Shown here piece by piece: positions 16,328-25,453 of a stretch of 64,000 nt of DNA. The notes beneath the pieces are model-generated. The model had not been told where the DNA came from. It was given only the letters and a program-made list of their open reading frames with translations, and made no database searches. Origin of the DNA: Deltaproteobacteria bacterium (GTDB lineage Bacteria; Desulfobacterota; Binatia; Binatales; Binataceae); NCBI GenBank assembly GCA_021831785.1, contig JAKBMB010000024.1:62001-126000 (forward strand), given 5' to 3'. The stretch's first letter is position 1. Each line of letters starts with the position of its first letter. Made by a program: the position numbers and the translations under genes.

Positions 16328-18442
16328 ATGAGCGGCCGAGCGGCGATAGAACGGGACCGCGCTAGAGAATTCCTACGACGCGCTGTCGACGACTCCGGGG
16401 CGGATTTCCGTGATGGTCAGTGGGAAGCTATTGACGCCATCGTTAACCATCGCAAGAAGCTCCTCATCGTCGAACGCACGGGCTGGGGCAAGAGTGCGGT
16501 CTATTTCATCGCGACTCGCATTCTGCGTGACCAGGGCCGTGGGCCAACGCTAATTGTTTCGCCACTGCTCGCGCTGATGCGCAATCAGATTGAGGCGGCT
16601 GAGCGCTTGGGCATTGACGCTCGGACGATCAATTCCACAAATCGCGAGGAGTGGTCAGGTTTGGCGCGAGCGGTCCGGAAAGGGAAGGTAGACGCGTTGC
16701 TGATCTCGCCCGAACGATTGGCAAACGACAACTTCGTGCAGGAGGTGTTATTGCCCATTGCTGATCATATCGGCCTTCTCGTGGTTGATGAGGCGCACTG
16801 CATTTCGGATTGGGGTCATGACTTCCGGCCGGATTATCGACGCCTGGTCAGCGTCCTGAAGAATATGCCGGCGAACATGCCGGTATTGGGCACCACCGCG
16901 ACCGCAAACAATCGAGTAACGGATGACATAAAATCGCAACTGGGCGATATCGAGATTCAGCGGGGACCACTCGGGCGCGAAACGCTCGCGCTGCAAACGA
17001 TTCGGCTACCGGACCAAGCGGCGCGACTCGCATGGTTGGCGGAACACGTTCCACAGATGCCAGGAACGGGGATCATCTATACGTTGACAAAGCGCGACGC
17101 AGAGCAGGTGTCGGGCTGGCTTAACAAAAATGAGATAACCGCCCGCGCGTACTATAGCGATGTGCGAGCCGAAGGCTTCGAAAATGCCGATGATTATCGG
17201 CAGCACTTGGAAGCGTTGCTGCTTAAGAATGAGATCAAGGCGCTAGTCGCGACCACGGCGTTGGGCATGGGCTACGACAAACCGGATCTCGGCTTTGTCA
17301 TCCATTATCAGGCGCCGGGCTCGATCATTGGTTACTACCAGCAAGTAGGGCGCGCTGGTCGGGCTATCGACTACGCGTTGGCCGTGCTGCTGTCCGGTCG
17401 TGAAGACGATGAAATTCACGGCTATTTCCGTGCCGGCGCTTTTCCCGATGACCATCACGTTAGTGCGATTCTGAGCGCTCTCGCAAACAGCGAAGGCCTC
17501 ACCACCCGGCAACTTGCACAGATTATCAATCTGCGCAGTGGCCAGATCGATCAAGCTTTGAAATTCTTGTCGGTAGAAAGTCCCGCGCCCGTATTCAAAG
17601 ACGGCCCGCGTTGGAACAGGACCGCTATGGAGTATCAGATGGACCACGATCACATCGAGCGCCTAACCCATCAGCGCGAACGCGAGTGGCAAGAAGTGCA
17701 AGACTACATCGACAGCCGAGAGTGCTTGATGGTGTCTCTGGCCAAGGCATTGGACGATGAGCAAGCAGAGCCTTGCGGCAAATGCGCGGTGTGCCTGGGG
17801 CGCGCGGTGGTGCCGGAAGGTTTTGCACATCGACTAGGAGTGGATGCAGCACGCTATCTGCGGCATTCCGAACTGCCTCTGGAATGCAAGAAGCAGGCGC
17901 CCGCTGAGGCGTTCCCGGAGTATGGGTTCAAGAGTAATCTCCCGCAGGCCCTCCGCGCTGAGACAGGTAGGGTATTATCACGCTGGGGAGACGCGGGCTG
18001 GGGTCACGTCGTGGCGGACGACAAACGTGCCCATAGGTTCCGCGACGAGTTGGTAGACGCAATGGCCGAGATGATTTGTGAGCGCTGGAACCCGCAACCA
18101 ACTCCTACGTGGGTGACATGCGTCCCCTCGAGAAATCACCCTGAGCTGGTGCCCAATTTCGCACACCGCTTAGCGGCGCGGTTGCAGCTTCCTTTCGTTC
18201 TGGCTGTGACAAAGGTGCGCGACAACGTGCAACAAAAACTACAGCGGAACCGGTATCACCAATGTCATAACTTGGACGGCGTATTTGTGATTGCCGAAAG
18301 TGTACCAAACGGCTCGGTGCTGTTAGTAGACGACATCGTGGATTCGGCCTGGACAATGACGGTAGTAGCCGCTTTGCTACGACGGCAAGGAAGCGGTCCC
18401 GTGTGGCCCGTCGCGCTTGCTAGTACGAGCACCGGTGATTGA
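16328..18442 (+). CDS. RecQ-family helicase fused to a ComF-like phosphoribosyltransferase domain
   Basis: 704 residues. The helicase core has TGWGKSAV (Walker A, about 51-58), VVDEAHCISDWGHDFRPDY (DEAH box 154-157 plus the RecQ aromatic-rich loop), TTATAN and QQVGRAGRA (motif VI, about 338-346). A RecQ-type zinc cluster is present as Cys466, Cys483, Cys486 and Cys489. After residue about 500 there is a ComF-like part: CVPSRNHPELVPNFAHRLA (about 598-616), a QQKLQRNRYHQ-NLDGVF segment, and the PRPP-binding loop VLLVDDIVDSAWT at 664-676. A helicase-PRTase fusion is unusual. The DprA-like gene starts one base after its stop. Base use is visibly less GC-rich than in neighbours, hinting at transfer. 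The likely role is handling of single-stranded or foreign DNA. Confidence 0.85.
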   Translation: MSGRAAIERDRAREFLRRAVDDSGADFRDGQWEAIDAIVNHRKKLLIVERTGWGKSAVYFIATRILRDQGRGPTLIVSPLLALMRNQIEAAERLGIDARTINSTNREEWSGLARAVRKGKVDALLISPERLANDNFVQEVLLPIADHIGLLVVDEAHCISDWGHDFRPDYRRLVSVLKNMPANMPVLGTTATANNRVTDDIKSQLGDIEIQRGPLGRETLALQTIRLPDQAARLAWLAEHVPQMPGTGIIYTLTKRDAEQVSGWLNKNEITARAYYSDVRAEGFENADDYRQHLEALLLKNEIKALVATTALGMGYDKPDLGFVIHYQAPGSIIGYYQQVGRAGRAIDYALAVLLSGREDDEIHGYFRAGAFPDDHHVSAILSALANSEGLTTRQLAQIINLRSGQIDQALKFLSVESPAPVFKDGPRWNRTAMEYQMDHDHIERLTHQREREWQEVQDYIDSRECLMVSLAKALDDEQAEPCGKCAVCLGRAVVPEGFAHRLGVDAARYLRHSELPLECKKQAPAEAFPEYGFKSNLPQALRAETGRVLSRWGDAGWGHVVADDKRAHRFRDELVDAMAEMICERWNPQPTPTWVTCVPSRNHPELVPNFAHRLAARLQLPFVLAVTKVRDNVQQKLQRNRYHQCHNLDGVFVIAESVPNGSVLLVDDIVDSAWTMTVVAALLRRQGSGPVWPVALASTSTGD

Positions 18443-18443
18443 G

Positions 18444-19793
18444 ATGAATGTCACGCCGCAAGCGCAGGCGGTGTTGCTGCTGACCGCGCATTTTTCCAAG
18501 GCTGCGGGAGGGGGTACGCGACCGCTCTCGCCAAGCGAGTGGGGCCGCTTCGCGCAGTGGCTCAAAGATCGACGTATTGGGCCTGAAGCTTTACTCAGCG
18601 AAGACCCTGGTCGTGTACTGGCCGGCTGGGAAGATAAGTCGGTGACTGTTGACAGGATTCGATATCTGGTGGAGAGGGCTGGTGCCTTGGGATTAGCGCT
18701 GGAGAAGTGGAACCGGGCCGGCCTGTGGGTGCTGACGCGTTCTGACGCCGACTATCCCAGCCGACTTAAGCGGCGACTCCGGACCGACTCACCTCCGATA
18801 TTGTTTGGTTGCGGAGATCGCAAACTGCTCCGTGGGCAAGGCGTTGCGGTGGTTGGCTCGCGCCATGCCACAGAAAACGACCTCGCATTTGCCATTCGTC
18901 TGGGCGGCATCGCTGCGGCGCAGGGGCTCTCCCTCGTGTCCGGGGGCGCCCGCGGAATCGATGAGGCGGCCATGACGGGGGCGCTGGATTGCGAGGGAAC
19001 GGTAATAGGTGTTCTGGCTGAAGGGTTACTGCGGGCCGCAATATCAACCAAATATCGCAAAGGCTTGATGGCTAAGAATCTGGTGCTGATCTCTCCTTTC
19101 AATCCGGATGCGGGCTTTGATGTTGGCAACGCAATGGCGCGCAATAAGTATATCTATTGCCTTGCCGATGCAGCCATCGTGGTGTCGGCGAACAGAGAAA
19201 AGGGGGGTACTTGGAACGGAGCAATCGAGAACATGAATCAGCGATGGGTGCCTCTTTGGGTTAGACCGAATGGTCAGAGCGCAGGTAACGCCAGCCTCGT
19301 CGCACGCGGTGCTCGCTGGCTGCCGGAAGGCAACTTGGAGCTGAAACTTCTTCTAACGCCAGACAACGGTGTGCAATCATCTCAGCCTACAGGCGCTCTT
19401 TTTGACGAGCAACAAGCGTCCTCCTCCGACTTAAGTCGCGGTCCAAGTCTAACTTCCGCAGCGCAGCGCGTATCTGAGGAAGCTCCAGATAACCTTCCAC
19501 GGGAAGGCACACCGGAACGAAACTCCGAGGAACCGGTTGGCAGTCCTTCAGTGGAGACAGTGGAGACGATGAGTTTCTACGGTCTATTTCTGAGTCGCTT
19601 GCAGGGACAGACGGCGCGAACTCCTGCGACGGTGCAGGATCTTCTAGCGCATATGGATATCAGCAAAAGGCAGCTTGAAGTGTGGCTGAAGCGGGCGATC
19701 AACGAGGGACATGTTAAACGGCTACAGAAGCCTGTTAGGTATGAATGGCGAAGGCAGGAACCAAGACAGGGCTCGATGTTCGAGAGCAATTAG
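18444..19793 (+). CDS. DprA/Smf-like DNA-processing protein
   Basis: 449 residues from the ATG at 18444. A GTG at 18435 or an earlier start at 18417 inside the helicase gene is also possible. The Rossmann-like DprA core shows VAVVGSRHATENDLAFA (about 134-150), SGGARGIDEAAM (about 166-177) and GTWNGAIENM. An acidic, Ser/Pro-rich linker follows (about 335-385), then a winged-helix-like end (HMDISKRQLEVWLKRA, LQKPVRYEW). DprA binds ssDNA and loads RecA during transformation. No com genes are nearby, and tight coupling to the RecQ-PRTase suggests a dedicated two-gene module. It ends before the hairpin at 19837. Confidence 0.85.
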   Translation: MNVTPQAQAVLLLTAHFSKAAGGGTRPLSPSEWGRFAQWLKDRRIGPEALLSEDPGRVLAGWEDKSVTVDRIRYLVERAGALGLALEKWNRAGLWVLTRSDADYPSRLKRRLRTDSPPILFGCGDRKLLRGQGVAVVGSRHATENDLAFAIRLGGIAAAQGLSLVSGGARGIDEAAMTGALDCEGTVIGVLAEGLLRAAISTKYRKGLMAKNLVLISPFNPDAGFDVGNAMARNKYIYCLADAAIVVSANREKGGTWNGAIENMNQRWVPLWVRPNGQSAGNASLVARGARWLPEGNLELKLLLTPDNGVQSSQPTGALFDEQQASSSDLSRGPSLTSAAQRVSEEAPDNLPREGTPERNSEEPVGSPSVETVETMSFYGLFLSRLQGQTARTPATVQDLLAHMDISKRQLEVWLKRAINEGHVKRLQKPVRYEWRRQEPRQGSMFESN

Positions 19794-19836
19794 CGTTGCA
19801 ACTATTCGCAAAATACGATCAAGCTTAGTTGGTTTC

Positions 19837-19867
19837 GCATGACCTGCACCCGGGAAACAGGTCATGC
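19837..19867. terminator. Probable bidirectional terminator hairpin
   Basis: Perfect 10-bp arms GCATGACCTG (19837-19846) and CAGGTCATGC (19858-19867) lie in the short gap between the convergent DprA-like and amidinotransferase-like genes. No clear T-run is present, so strength is uncertain. Confidence 0.6.
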
Positions 19868-19895
19868 CCCCGGGCCGGCCATCCGCCAGCGACGC

Positions 19896-20909
19896 TCAGA
19901 ACGGGTACGAGCGGTAGCTGTGCTGCGCGCGGAAGACCTGAGCCGCGGGGCTGAGAGGTTGCTCGTCAACCGGTCCAAGGTCGAGGATCATGCACTTGAC
20001 TGAACCGCCGCCCTTAGCCATGAATTCGCTCACATCCACCGCGACCGGCTCGACGCCGCATCCCCTGATTCGCTCGAGGAGGCTGATGCTAAGGCCCTGC
20101 GGCACGAACAAAAAGAGCTTTCCTTCGCGCTCGACCTGGAAGGCGTTGGCCGCGTAGCGCGCGGCGTCCTGCTCCGAGAGCGCGATTAGGTTCTCGCCGA
20201 AAGCCTCCTTGAGACGTTCACGCGAAGCCGGGCTCAAGGCCTCCAGATAGGCAAGCAAAAAGCGCCGGCGCGGGCCGAACGAACACAGCGCGGTATCGCC
20301 GTGATAATGCGTTTCCAGCACCAGCTCGAGTGCCAGAATCGGGCGCTCCCGCGCGATCGCGGACAGCTCCTCCAACGCGCCGCGCTCCGAGCGAAACCCG
20401 TAGACTCTATGCCACGGCGGGAAGCCTAAGCGCGGCACGAAGCGTTGGGCTTCCATTCGCCCATAAGTGAAAAGCATGTAATCGCCCGCTGGGAAGAAAT
20501 CCGCTTCTCCCTCAAAGCGCGCCTTGACCTCGCTGGTTTCGTATCCCAGCCCGCCAACAAACCAACGGTAAACCTCTCGCTCCGCGGCGCGGGTCGGCAG
20601 AAGATGTGAAAGATAAAAGCGCTTGACGGAATCGGGCGCTGTCCCGGATGCGCCGGCCGCTCGATTCGAAAGCGGACAAAGAAAGCCGGCGTTCGCGGGA
20701 TAGACCAATCCGCTAAGCCTCGGATGCGCGTCGATCACGACCACTTCGGCGCCGTACTCAAGGAGCGCGCGCGCCATCTCGTGCCATTGCCGGCGGGCCA
20801 ATTCGGGATCGACGCGCTTTTTCATTCCGAAACGGTCGCGGGTGTGCGGATTCGCCCCGCCGCGCACGGAGAAGTAGCGCGGATCGCCCATTGCGACCAG
20901 CCTGCTCAT
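19896..20909 (-). CDS. Amidinotransferase/dimethylargininase-family (guanidino-group-modifying) protein
   Basis: 337 residues from the ATG at 20909. ANPHTRDRFGMKKRVDPELARRQWHEM, read in short pieces (ANPHTR, RRQW), matches the N-terminus of the GME superfamily. Family positions seen are PANAGF (about 71-76), the acidic FEGEADFFPAGD (132-143), His203-Gly-Asp205 in THYHGDTALCSFG, and the catalytic Cys306 in GGGSVKCMILDL. The superfamily includes amidinotransferases, arginine deiminase and dimethylarginine hydrolase. The exact substrate is not assignable. It has no operon partner. Confidence 0.75.
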   Translation of the reverse strand: MSRLVAMGDPRYFSVRGGANPHTRDRFGMKKRVDPELARRQWHEMARALLEYGAEVVVIDAHPRLSGLVYPANAGFLCPLSNRAAGASGTAPDSVKRFYLSHLLPTRAAEREVYRWFVGGLGYETSEVKARFEGEADFFPAGDYMLFTYGRMEAQRFVPRLGFPPWHRVYGFRSERGALEELSAIARERPILALELVLETHYHGDTALCSFGPRRRFLLAYLEALSPASRERLKEAFGENLIALSEQDAARYAANAFQVEREGKLFLFVPQGLSISLLERIRGCGVEPVAVDVSEFMAKGGGSVKCMILDLGPVDEQPLSPAAQVFRAQHSYRSYPF

Positions 20910-21130
20910 CAAGGACCTGCGGCAAAAGCGCGGCGATGTGGGAGCAGCTTGCGCGCGCACCGGCCTTGCAGGGCTTGGCCCTGCGCGCGCCCTCGGCGAT
21001 CCAGGCTGATTCGGGTCCGAAACGCTCCCCGCCAAAGCGCGATTATGATTGTATATAACTAAGGGCTTGTATATCGCTTACGACCTTAACGGTCCACACG
21101 ACGGAAGAAGAAAGCTTAGGGGTGCCGACC

Positions 21131-22273
21131 ATGATGGCTTTCGACCTCAGCGAGGAACAGCGAGAACTGAAAGCGCTGGCGCGCAAATTTGCCGAGCACG
21201 AGATAGTCCCCCGCTCGCGAGAGTACGACCTCAACGCAACCTTCCCGCACGACGTCTGCGCCAAGGCGTTCGCCGCCGGGCTGATGAATTTTCAGGTCCC
21301 TCGCGAGTTCGGAGGGCCCGGGCTGAGCGTGCTCGATAGTTGCATGATCTTCGAGGAACTGAACTACGGGTGCGCGGGAATCGCCGGAGCGATCGGCGCC
21401 AACGAATTGGCGACCCTGCCCTTGCTGATCGCCGGCAACGCCGAACAGAAACGGACCTATCTTGGCGCGCTGACGGCAAAACCTACCTTTGCCGCTTTCG
21501 CGATTACCGAACCCGGCGCCGGCTCCGACGTGGCGGCGATGTCCACTTCTTATCGGCGAGAAGGCGACTTTTACGTGCTCAACGGCGTTAAGCATTTCAT
21601 CTCCAACGGCTCGCAAGCACAGTGGTACGTCGCCTTTGCCACTGCCGATCGGCGGCGGCACCATAAGGGCATCACTGCCTTCGTCTTTCCCGCCGAGCTT
21701 GCCGGCATAAGCCGGCGCCGGATGCACGGCAAGCTCGGCCAGCGGGCCGGCGACACGGCCGAGGTGGCGTTCGAGGACGTCCGCGTGCCGGCCAGCGGAT
21801 TGCTCGGCGAAGAAGGCGAGGGCTTTAAATACGCGATGATCACCTTCGATCGCAGCCGCCCGTCGATCGGCGCCATCGCAACCGGCATCGCGCAGCGCGC
21901 GATGGATGAGTCGGTCAGATACGCCAAGCAGCGCAGCGCCTTCGGCCAGCCAATCGCGAACTTCCAGGCCATCCAGTTCATGCTCGCCGATATGGCGATC
22001 GAGATCGAAGCGATGCGGCTGCTCACCTACAAGGCCGCGTGGCTGGTCGACCAGGGGCAGGCGCGCAGCCCGCTCTCAGCTTACGCCAAGGCGTTCGCCG
22101 CCGACGCCTGCATGAAGATCACCACCGACGCGGTGCAGATTTTCGGCGGCTACGGCTACATGGACGAGTATCCGGTGCAAAAACTGATGCGCGACGCGAA
22201 GCTCTTGCAGATCTACGAAGGAACCTCCCAGATACAACGAGTGGTAATCGCGCGCGAGCTCTTGAAATCGTAG
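21131..22273 (+). CDS. Acyl-CoA dehydrogenase
   Basis: 380 residues from the ATG at 21131, chosen because AGGGG lies 8 bases upstream. A GTG at 21122 is in frame. Motifs include FAAFAITEPGAGSDVAAM (FAD/substrate), FGQPIANFQAIQFMLADM, IFGGYGYMDEYPVQKLMRDAK and the C-terminal IYEGTSQIQ, where the Glu is the catalytic base. It oxidises acyl-CoA to enoyl-CoA and passes electrons to ETF. ETF genes are not in the window. Confidence 0.92.
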   Translation: MMAFDLSEEQRELKALARKFAEHEIVPRSREYDLNATFPHDVCAKAFAAGLMNFQVPREFGGPGLSVLDSCMIFEELNYGCAGIAGAIGANELATLPLLIAGNAEQKRTYLGALTAKPTFAAFAITEPGAGSDVAAMSTSYRREGDFYVLNGVKHFISNGSQAQWYVAFATADRRRHHKGITAFVFPAELAGISRRRMHGKLGQRAGDTAEVAFEDVRVPASGLLGEEGEGFKYAMITFDRSRPSIGAIATGIAQRAMDESVRYAKQRSAFGQPIANFQAIQFMLADMAIEIEAMRLLTYKAAWLVDQGQARSPLSAYAKAFAADACMKITTDAVQIFGGYGYMDEYPVQKLMRDAKLLQIYEGTSQIQRVVIARELLKS

Positions 22274-22405
22274 GGCGCGGATTGGTCGCTGCGCCGCTTC
22301 CAGGCGCGGCCGGCGCGCTGACGGAGCTTCGTCAACGCTAACCCCGCAAAGGCACAAAGTAGCGCCGCGGCGGACCCCGGCGTGCTCCGACTCCGCGTCC
22401 TAAGT

Positions 22406-23179
22406 TTACGCCGGGCGAAACATCGCCGCCACAATTCGACTCACCAGGCCGCGCGGCGCAAAGCGCACCATTGCGGCCATTGCGCGATTCGTCCCGCCGT
22501 TTACATAGAGGCGCTTGCGCCGGCGCACGGCGGCCAGCGCCTGGTCCACGACGGCCTTGGAGGTCATATAGCCAAATGCAGGAATCATTACTTGCTCGGT
22601 GTCCGCGACCTGCTGAAATTCGGTCCGGGTTGGCCCCGGGCATAGCGCCATCACGTGAACCCCGCGCGCAGCGACCTCGGCCGCCAAGGCCAGCGAAAAA
22701 CTGAGCACGAAAGCCTTGCCGGCGCCGTAGACCGCCATATACGGCATCGGCTGAAAGGCCGAGGTCGAAGCGACATTGATAATCGTACCGTAACCCCGCT
22801 CGACCATCCCGGCGACGGCCAGATGGGCAACCGCGACCACCGCGCGAACGTTAAGGTCGATTTGCTCCAGCTCGCGCTCCAAGGGCAATTGATCAAACCG
22901 CCCGCGCGTGCCGAATCCGGCGTTGTTGACTAGGAAATCGATGGTGAGACCCGCCTGGTTGAGCCGTTCGAAAAGCTCCGGCGGTCCGTCACGACCGCTT
23001 AGGTCTTGCGCGATCGGCTCAGCCGCAAGCGCGCCGAGGGCTCGCGCTCGTTCAGCCACGGCCTCGAGCCGCTCCTTGCGGCGCGCGGTTAGCACCAGGC
23101 TGAAGCGCTCGCGGGCCAGCGCATAGGCGAACTCCTCGCCCAGTCCGCTCGACGCACCTGTGATCAACGCCCACGGCAT
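22406..23179 (-). CDS. Short-chain dehydrogenase/reductase (SDR family)
   Basis: 257 residues with the Rossmann motif TGASSGLG (7-14), NNAGFG and the catalytic Ser/Tyr-x3-Lys set (VASTSAFQPMPYMAVYGAGKAF, read as S...YGAGK). It is a classical NAD(P)-dependent oxidoreductase of unknown substrate. It is convergent with the acyl-CoA dehydrogenase. Confidence 0.9.
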   Translation of the reverse strand: MPWALITGASSGLGEEFAYALARERFSLVLTARRKERLEAVAERARALGALAAEPIAQDLSGRDGPPELFERLNQAGLTIDFLVNNAGFGTRGRFDQLPLERELEQIDLNVRAVVAVAHLAVAGMVERGYGTIINVASTSAFQPMPYMAVYGAGKAFVLSFSLALAAEVAARGVHVMALCPGPTRTEFQQVADTEQVMIPAFGYMTSKAVVDQALAAVRRRKRLYVNGGTNRAMAAMVRFAPRGLVSRIVAAMFRPA

Positions 23180-23447
23180 ACGGCTACCCTCAAGAAATCA
23201 CCGGGAGGGGAAGCGGTTCTCCCGTCACGGAAGTCGTCACGCGCCGCACCAGTGCCCTGGTGGGAACATTACCGTCAGCTTTGGCCGCTGTCCATCGATC
23301 AGGAGACCATCAGGTGCTGCACGCGAAAGGGATGGCTGATGAACAAAGAACGAATCGCGGGCTGAAGGGCAGCGTGCCGTCGTTGTTAGCGCGCGGAGGA
23401 CCGCGCGCGTTCCTTCACTCCGGCAGCCTCCGTTCAGGATGATGGAA

Positions 23448-23651
23448 TCAACGGGCGCCTCGGGCATCGTAGGACGTTTGCAGAGCCGGCGCGGCGTCAC
23501 GGCGCAGGCCGTCGAGATGGAAGCGGATTGCCTTTTTGATCTCGCGTTCGACTTCCCCGACTGTCGCGCCGGTCGAGGGGCATCCGGGCAAGTCCGGTAC
23601 CTGCGCCGAGTAGTTGCGGTCAGGCGCTGCATTGTATGCGCTGGCGTCCAC
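23448..23651 (-). pseudogene. HicB-family antitoxin, orphan and shortened
   Basis: 67 residues. NYSAQVPDLPGC, TVGEVEREIKKAI and FHLDGLRRD are the HicB partial-RNase-H-fold core. The usual N-terminal beta strand is replaced by unrelated residues, and the tail ends before the usual Y-V-x-V strand and DNA-binding part. No HicA toxin reads alongside it. It is probably a decaying orphan antitoxin. Confidence 0.6.
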
Positions 23652-23756
23652 CCTTCGTCCAACGCCGCGGAATCAAGCGCAACTGTCGCTATATTACGCG
23701 CGGCTCTGTAGACCGCGGTTATAGACACGTCCTTGCTCTGGGGCTCATTCGATCTA

Positions 23757-24092
23757 TCACTTCCGCCACTCGTCCTTAATTTCTCGCACTAACCCTTCCA
23801 AGTCGGGAAAGACGGAGGTTTACCGTATCCCGCTTGCCTCGAATTGGGCAACGATTCTCTTAACTCGCTTCTTTGCCGTGATGATAATCCGCGCCAGCCT
23901 GAGTTTCTTGGGCTTGCGCCGCGCGAGTCTCTCGAGCCCGTCCCTTTCGCTACCGAAGAGCGTGAAGTGGCTCCGTTGCGCCGCTAGCCGCGGATCGACG
24001 TGGACGGGATCGATTGCAATTGGATAACGCGGTTGAATAGCGCCGTAAGGATCTTTTGGAAGCGGACCGGCTTCGCCTTGCAGGTCTTCAAT
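23757..24092 (-). pseudogene. FRG-domain protein remnant with in-frame stop
   Basis: The minus strand reads HVDPRLAAQRSHFTLFG, then a Lys-rich helix and IVAQFEASGIR, then a TAA at 23820-23822, then in the same frame TSVFPDLEGLVREIKDEW before the final TGA at 23757. This order (AQ-x-x-x-F-T-x-F-G ... FPDL-x-G-L) is the C-terminal part of FRG-domain proteins, which occur in prophages and defence loci. There is no N-terminal half: the frame is closed by a stop at 24093. Confidence 0.6.
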
Positions 24093-24322
24093 TTAGACGT
24101 TCCCCTTCGCCTCTACGACCCCTGATTTCCCTCGCCCGATTCAGGCAAATGCCTTGCAAATGACTGTTGGGTACTGTCCCGAGGTCGTGTCTCAAAAATG
24201 CCTGGGGCACGCTCGTGTCGGGTTCGGCCGAAAGCGCCTGGAAGGTGGACCCGCGAACGCGGTTCAGCGTCGTCTGAATGCGTGACGCATCCACGGAACG
24301 TAAGACTCTCTAGGCTGGCGGC

Positions 24323-25264
24323 TTAGGCGGAGGTCAGGCCGAGCACGGCGCGGAAGTGCCGGACCGTACGCTCGAGCCCTTCGCGCAGAGGCATCAGTGG
24401 TTCCCAGCCCAGCCGCTCGCGAGCCAAGGAAACGTCCGGCTTGCGCCGTTCCGGGTCATCGGGGCGCGCCTGGCTAAAAGTCACCCGCGCGCGGCTAGCG
24501 GAGAGTTGCAGCACCATTTGCGCCAGCTCCTTCATCGTGAACTCGTCCGGACATCCTAGGTTCACCGGACCTACGAAGTCGGACACATCCATGAGCCTCA
24601 CCAAGCCGTCGATGATGTCATCGACATAGGCAAACGAGCGGGTTTGAGTTCCGTCGCCGTAAATCACTAAATCTTGCCCGCGCAGCGCCGCGACACAGAA
24701 GTTCGACACCACGCGCCCGTCATTTACCGCCATCCTCGGGCCGTATGTGTTGAAGACGCGGGCGATTCGCACCTCGACCTTGTTCTGCCGGTGATAGTCC
24801 ATCATCAGGCACTCGGCGACCCGTTTGCCCTCGTCATAGCAGGAGCGCACGCCGATCGGGTTGACGTTGCCCCAGTAGCTCTCCTTTTGGGGATGCTGCT
24901 GGGGGCTGCCGTAGACTTCGCTGGTCGAGGTCAGAAGGACGCGGGCCTTGACGCGCTTGGCCAGGCCGAGCATGTTAATCGTCCCCATCACGCTGGTCTT
25001 GATGGTTTTCACCGGGTTGTACTGGTAGTGCACGGGAGAGGCGGGGCAGGCCAGGTGAAAGATGCGGTCCACCTCGAGCCATACCGGTTGAACGACGTCG
25101 TGGCGGATAACCTCGAAGTTGGGATGGGGGAGCAGATGCCTGATGTTGGCGCGGCTACCGCTATAAAAATTATCCAGGCATATCACCTCAGCGCCGTCTT
25201 TCAGCAGACGCTCGCATAGGTGAGAGCCGAGAAACCCCGCTCCTCCGGTGACCAGCACTCGCAT
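24323..25264 (-). CDS. UDP-glucuronate decarboxylase / NAD-dependent sugar epimerase
   Basis: 313 residues from the ATG at 25264, with a GGAGGCGG ribosome site upstream. It has [11 protein letters not shown] (NAD-binding), the catalytic TSTSEVYG and YDEGKRVAE (Tyr-x3-Lys), and FNTYGPRM. The [17 protein letters not shown] and [12 protein letters not shown] segments are those of UDP-xylose synthase (UXS). It should convert UDP-glucuronate to UDP-xylose for cell-surface glycans. It is followed on the same strand order by a sugar aminotransferase gene. Confidence 0.85.
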   Translation of the reverse strand: MRVLVTGGAGFLGSHLCERLLKDGAEVICLDNFYSGSRANIRHLLPHPNFEVIRHDVVQPVWLEVDRIFHLACPASPVHYQYNPVKTIKTSVMGTINMLGLAKRVKARVLLTSTSEVYGSPQQHPQKESYWGNVNPIGVRSCYDEGKRVAECLMMDYHRQNKVEVRIARVFNTYGPRMAVNDGRVVSNFCVAALRGQDLVIYGDGTQTRSFAYVDDIIDGLVRLMDVSDFVGPVNLGCPDEFTMKELAQMVLQLSASRARVTFSQARPDDPERRKPDVSLARERLGWEPLMPLREGLERTVRHFRAVLGLTSA

Positions 25265-25453
25265 CGAGACCGCCTCCTCAACAGCTGCCCATAAAATCAA
25301 ATATGCGGGAAGTTTAGCTTAAAAGACGGGGTAATAGCATGCCGTTGCTTGTATCAAACACGCGCCCAAATCGCGCTGTCGGGGCTGTTAAGCCTTTGAA
25401 CGGTGTCGCGATTGCCTTAACGATACATGCCGGCAACTAGCGGCCGAGGCTTA

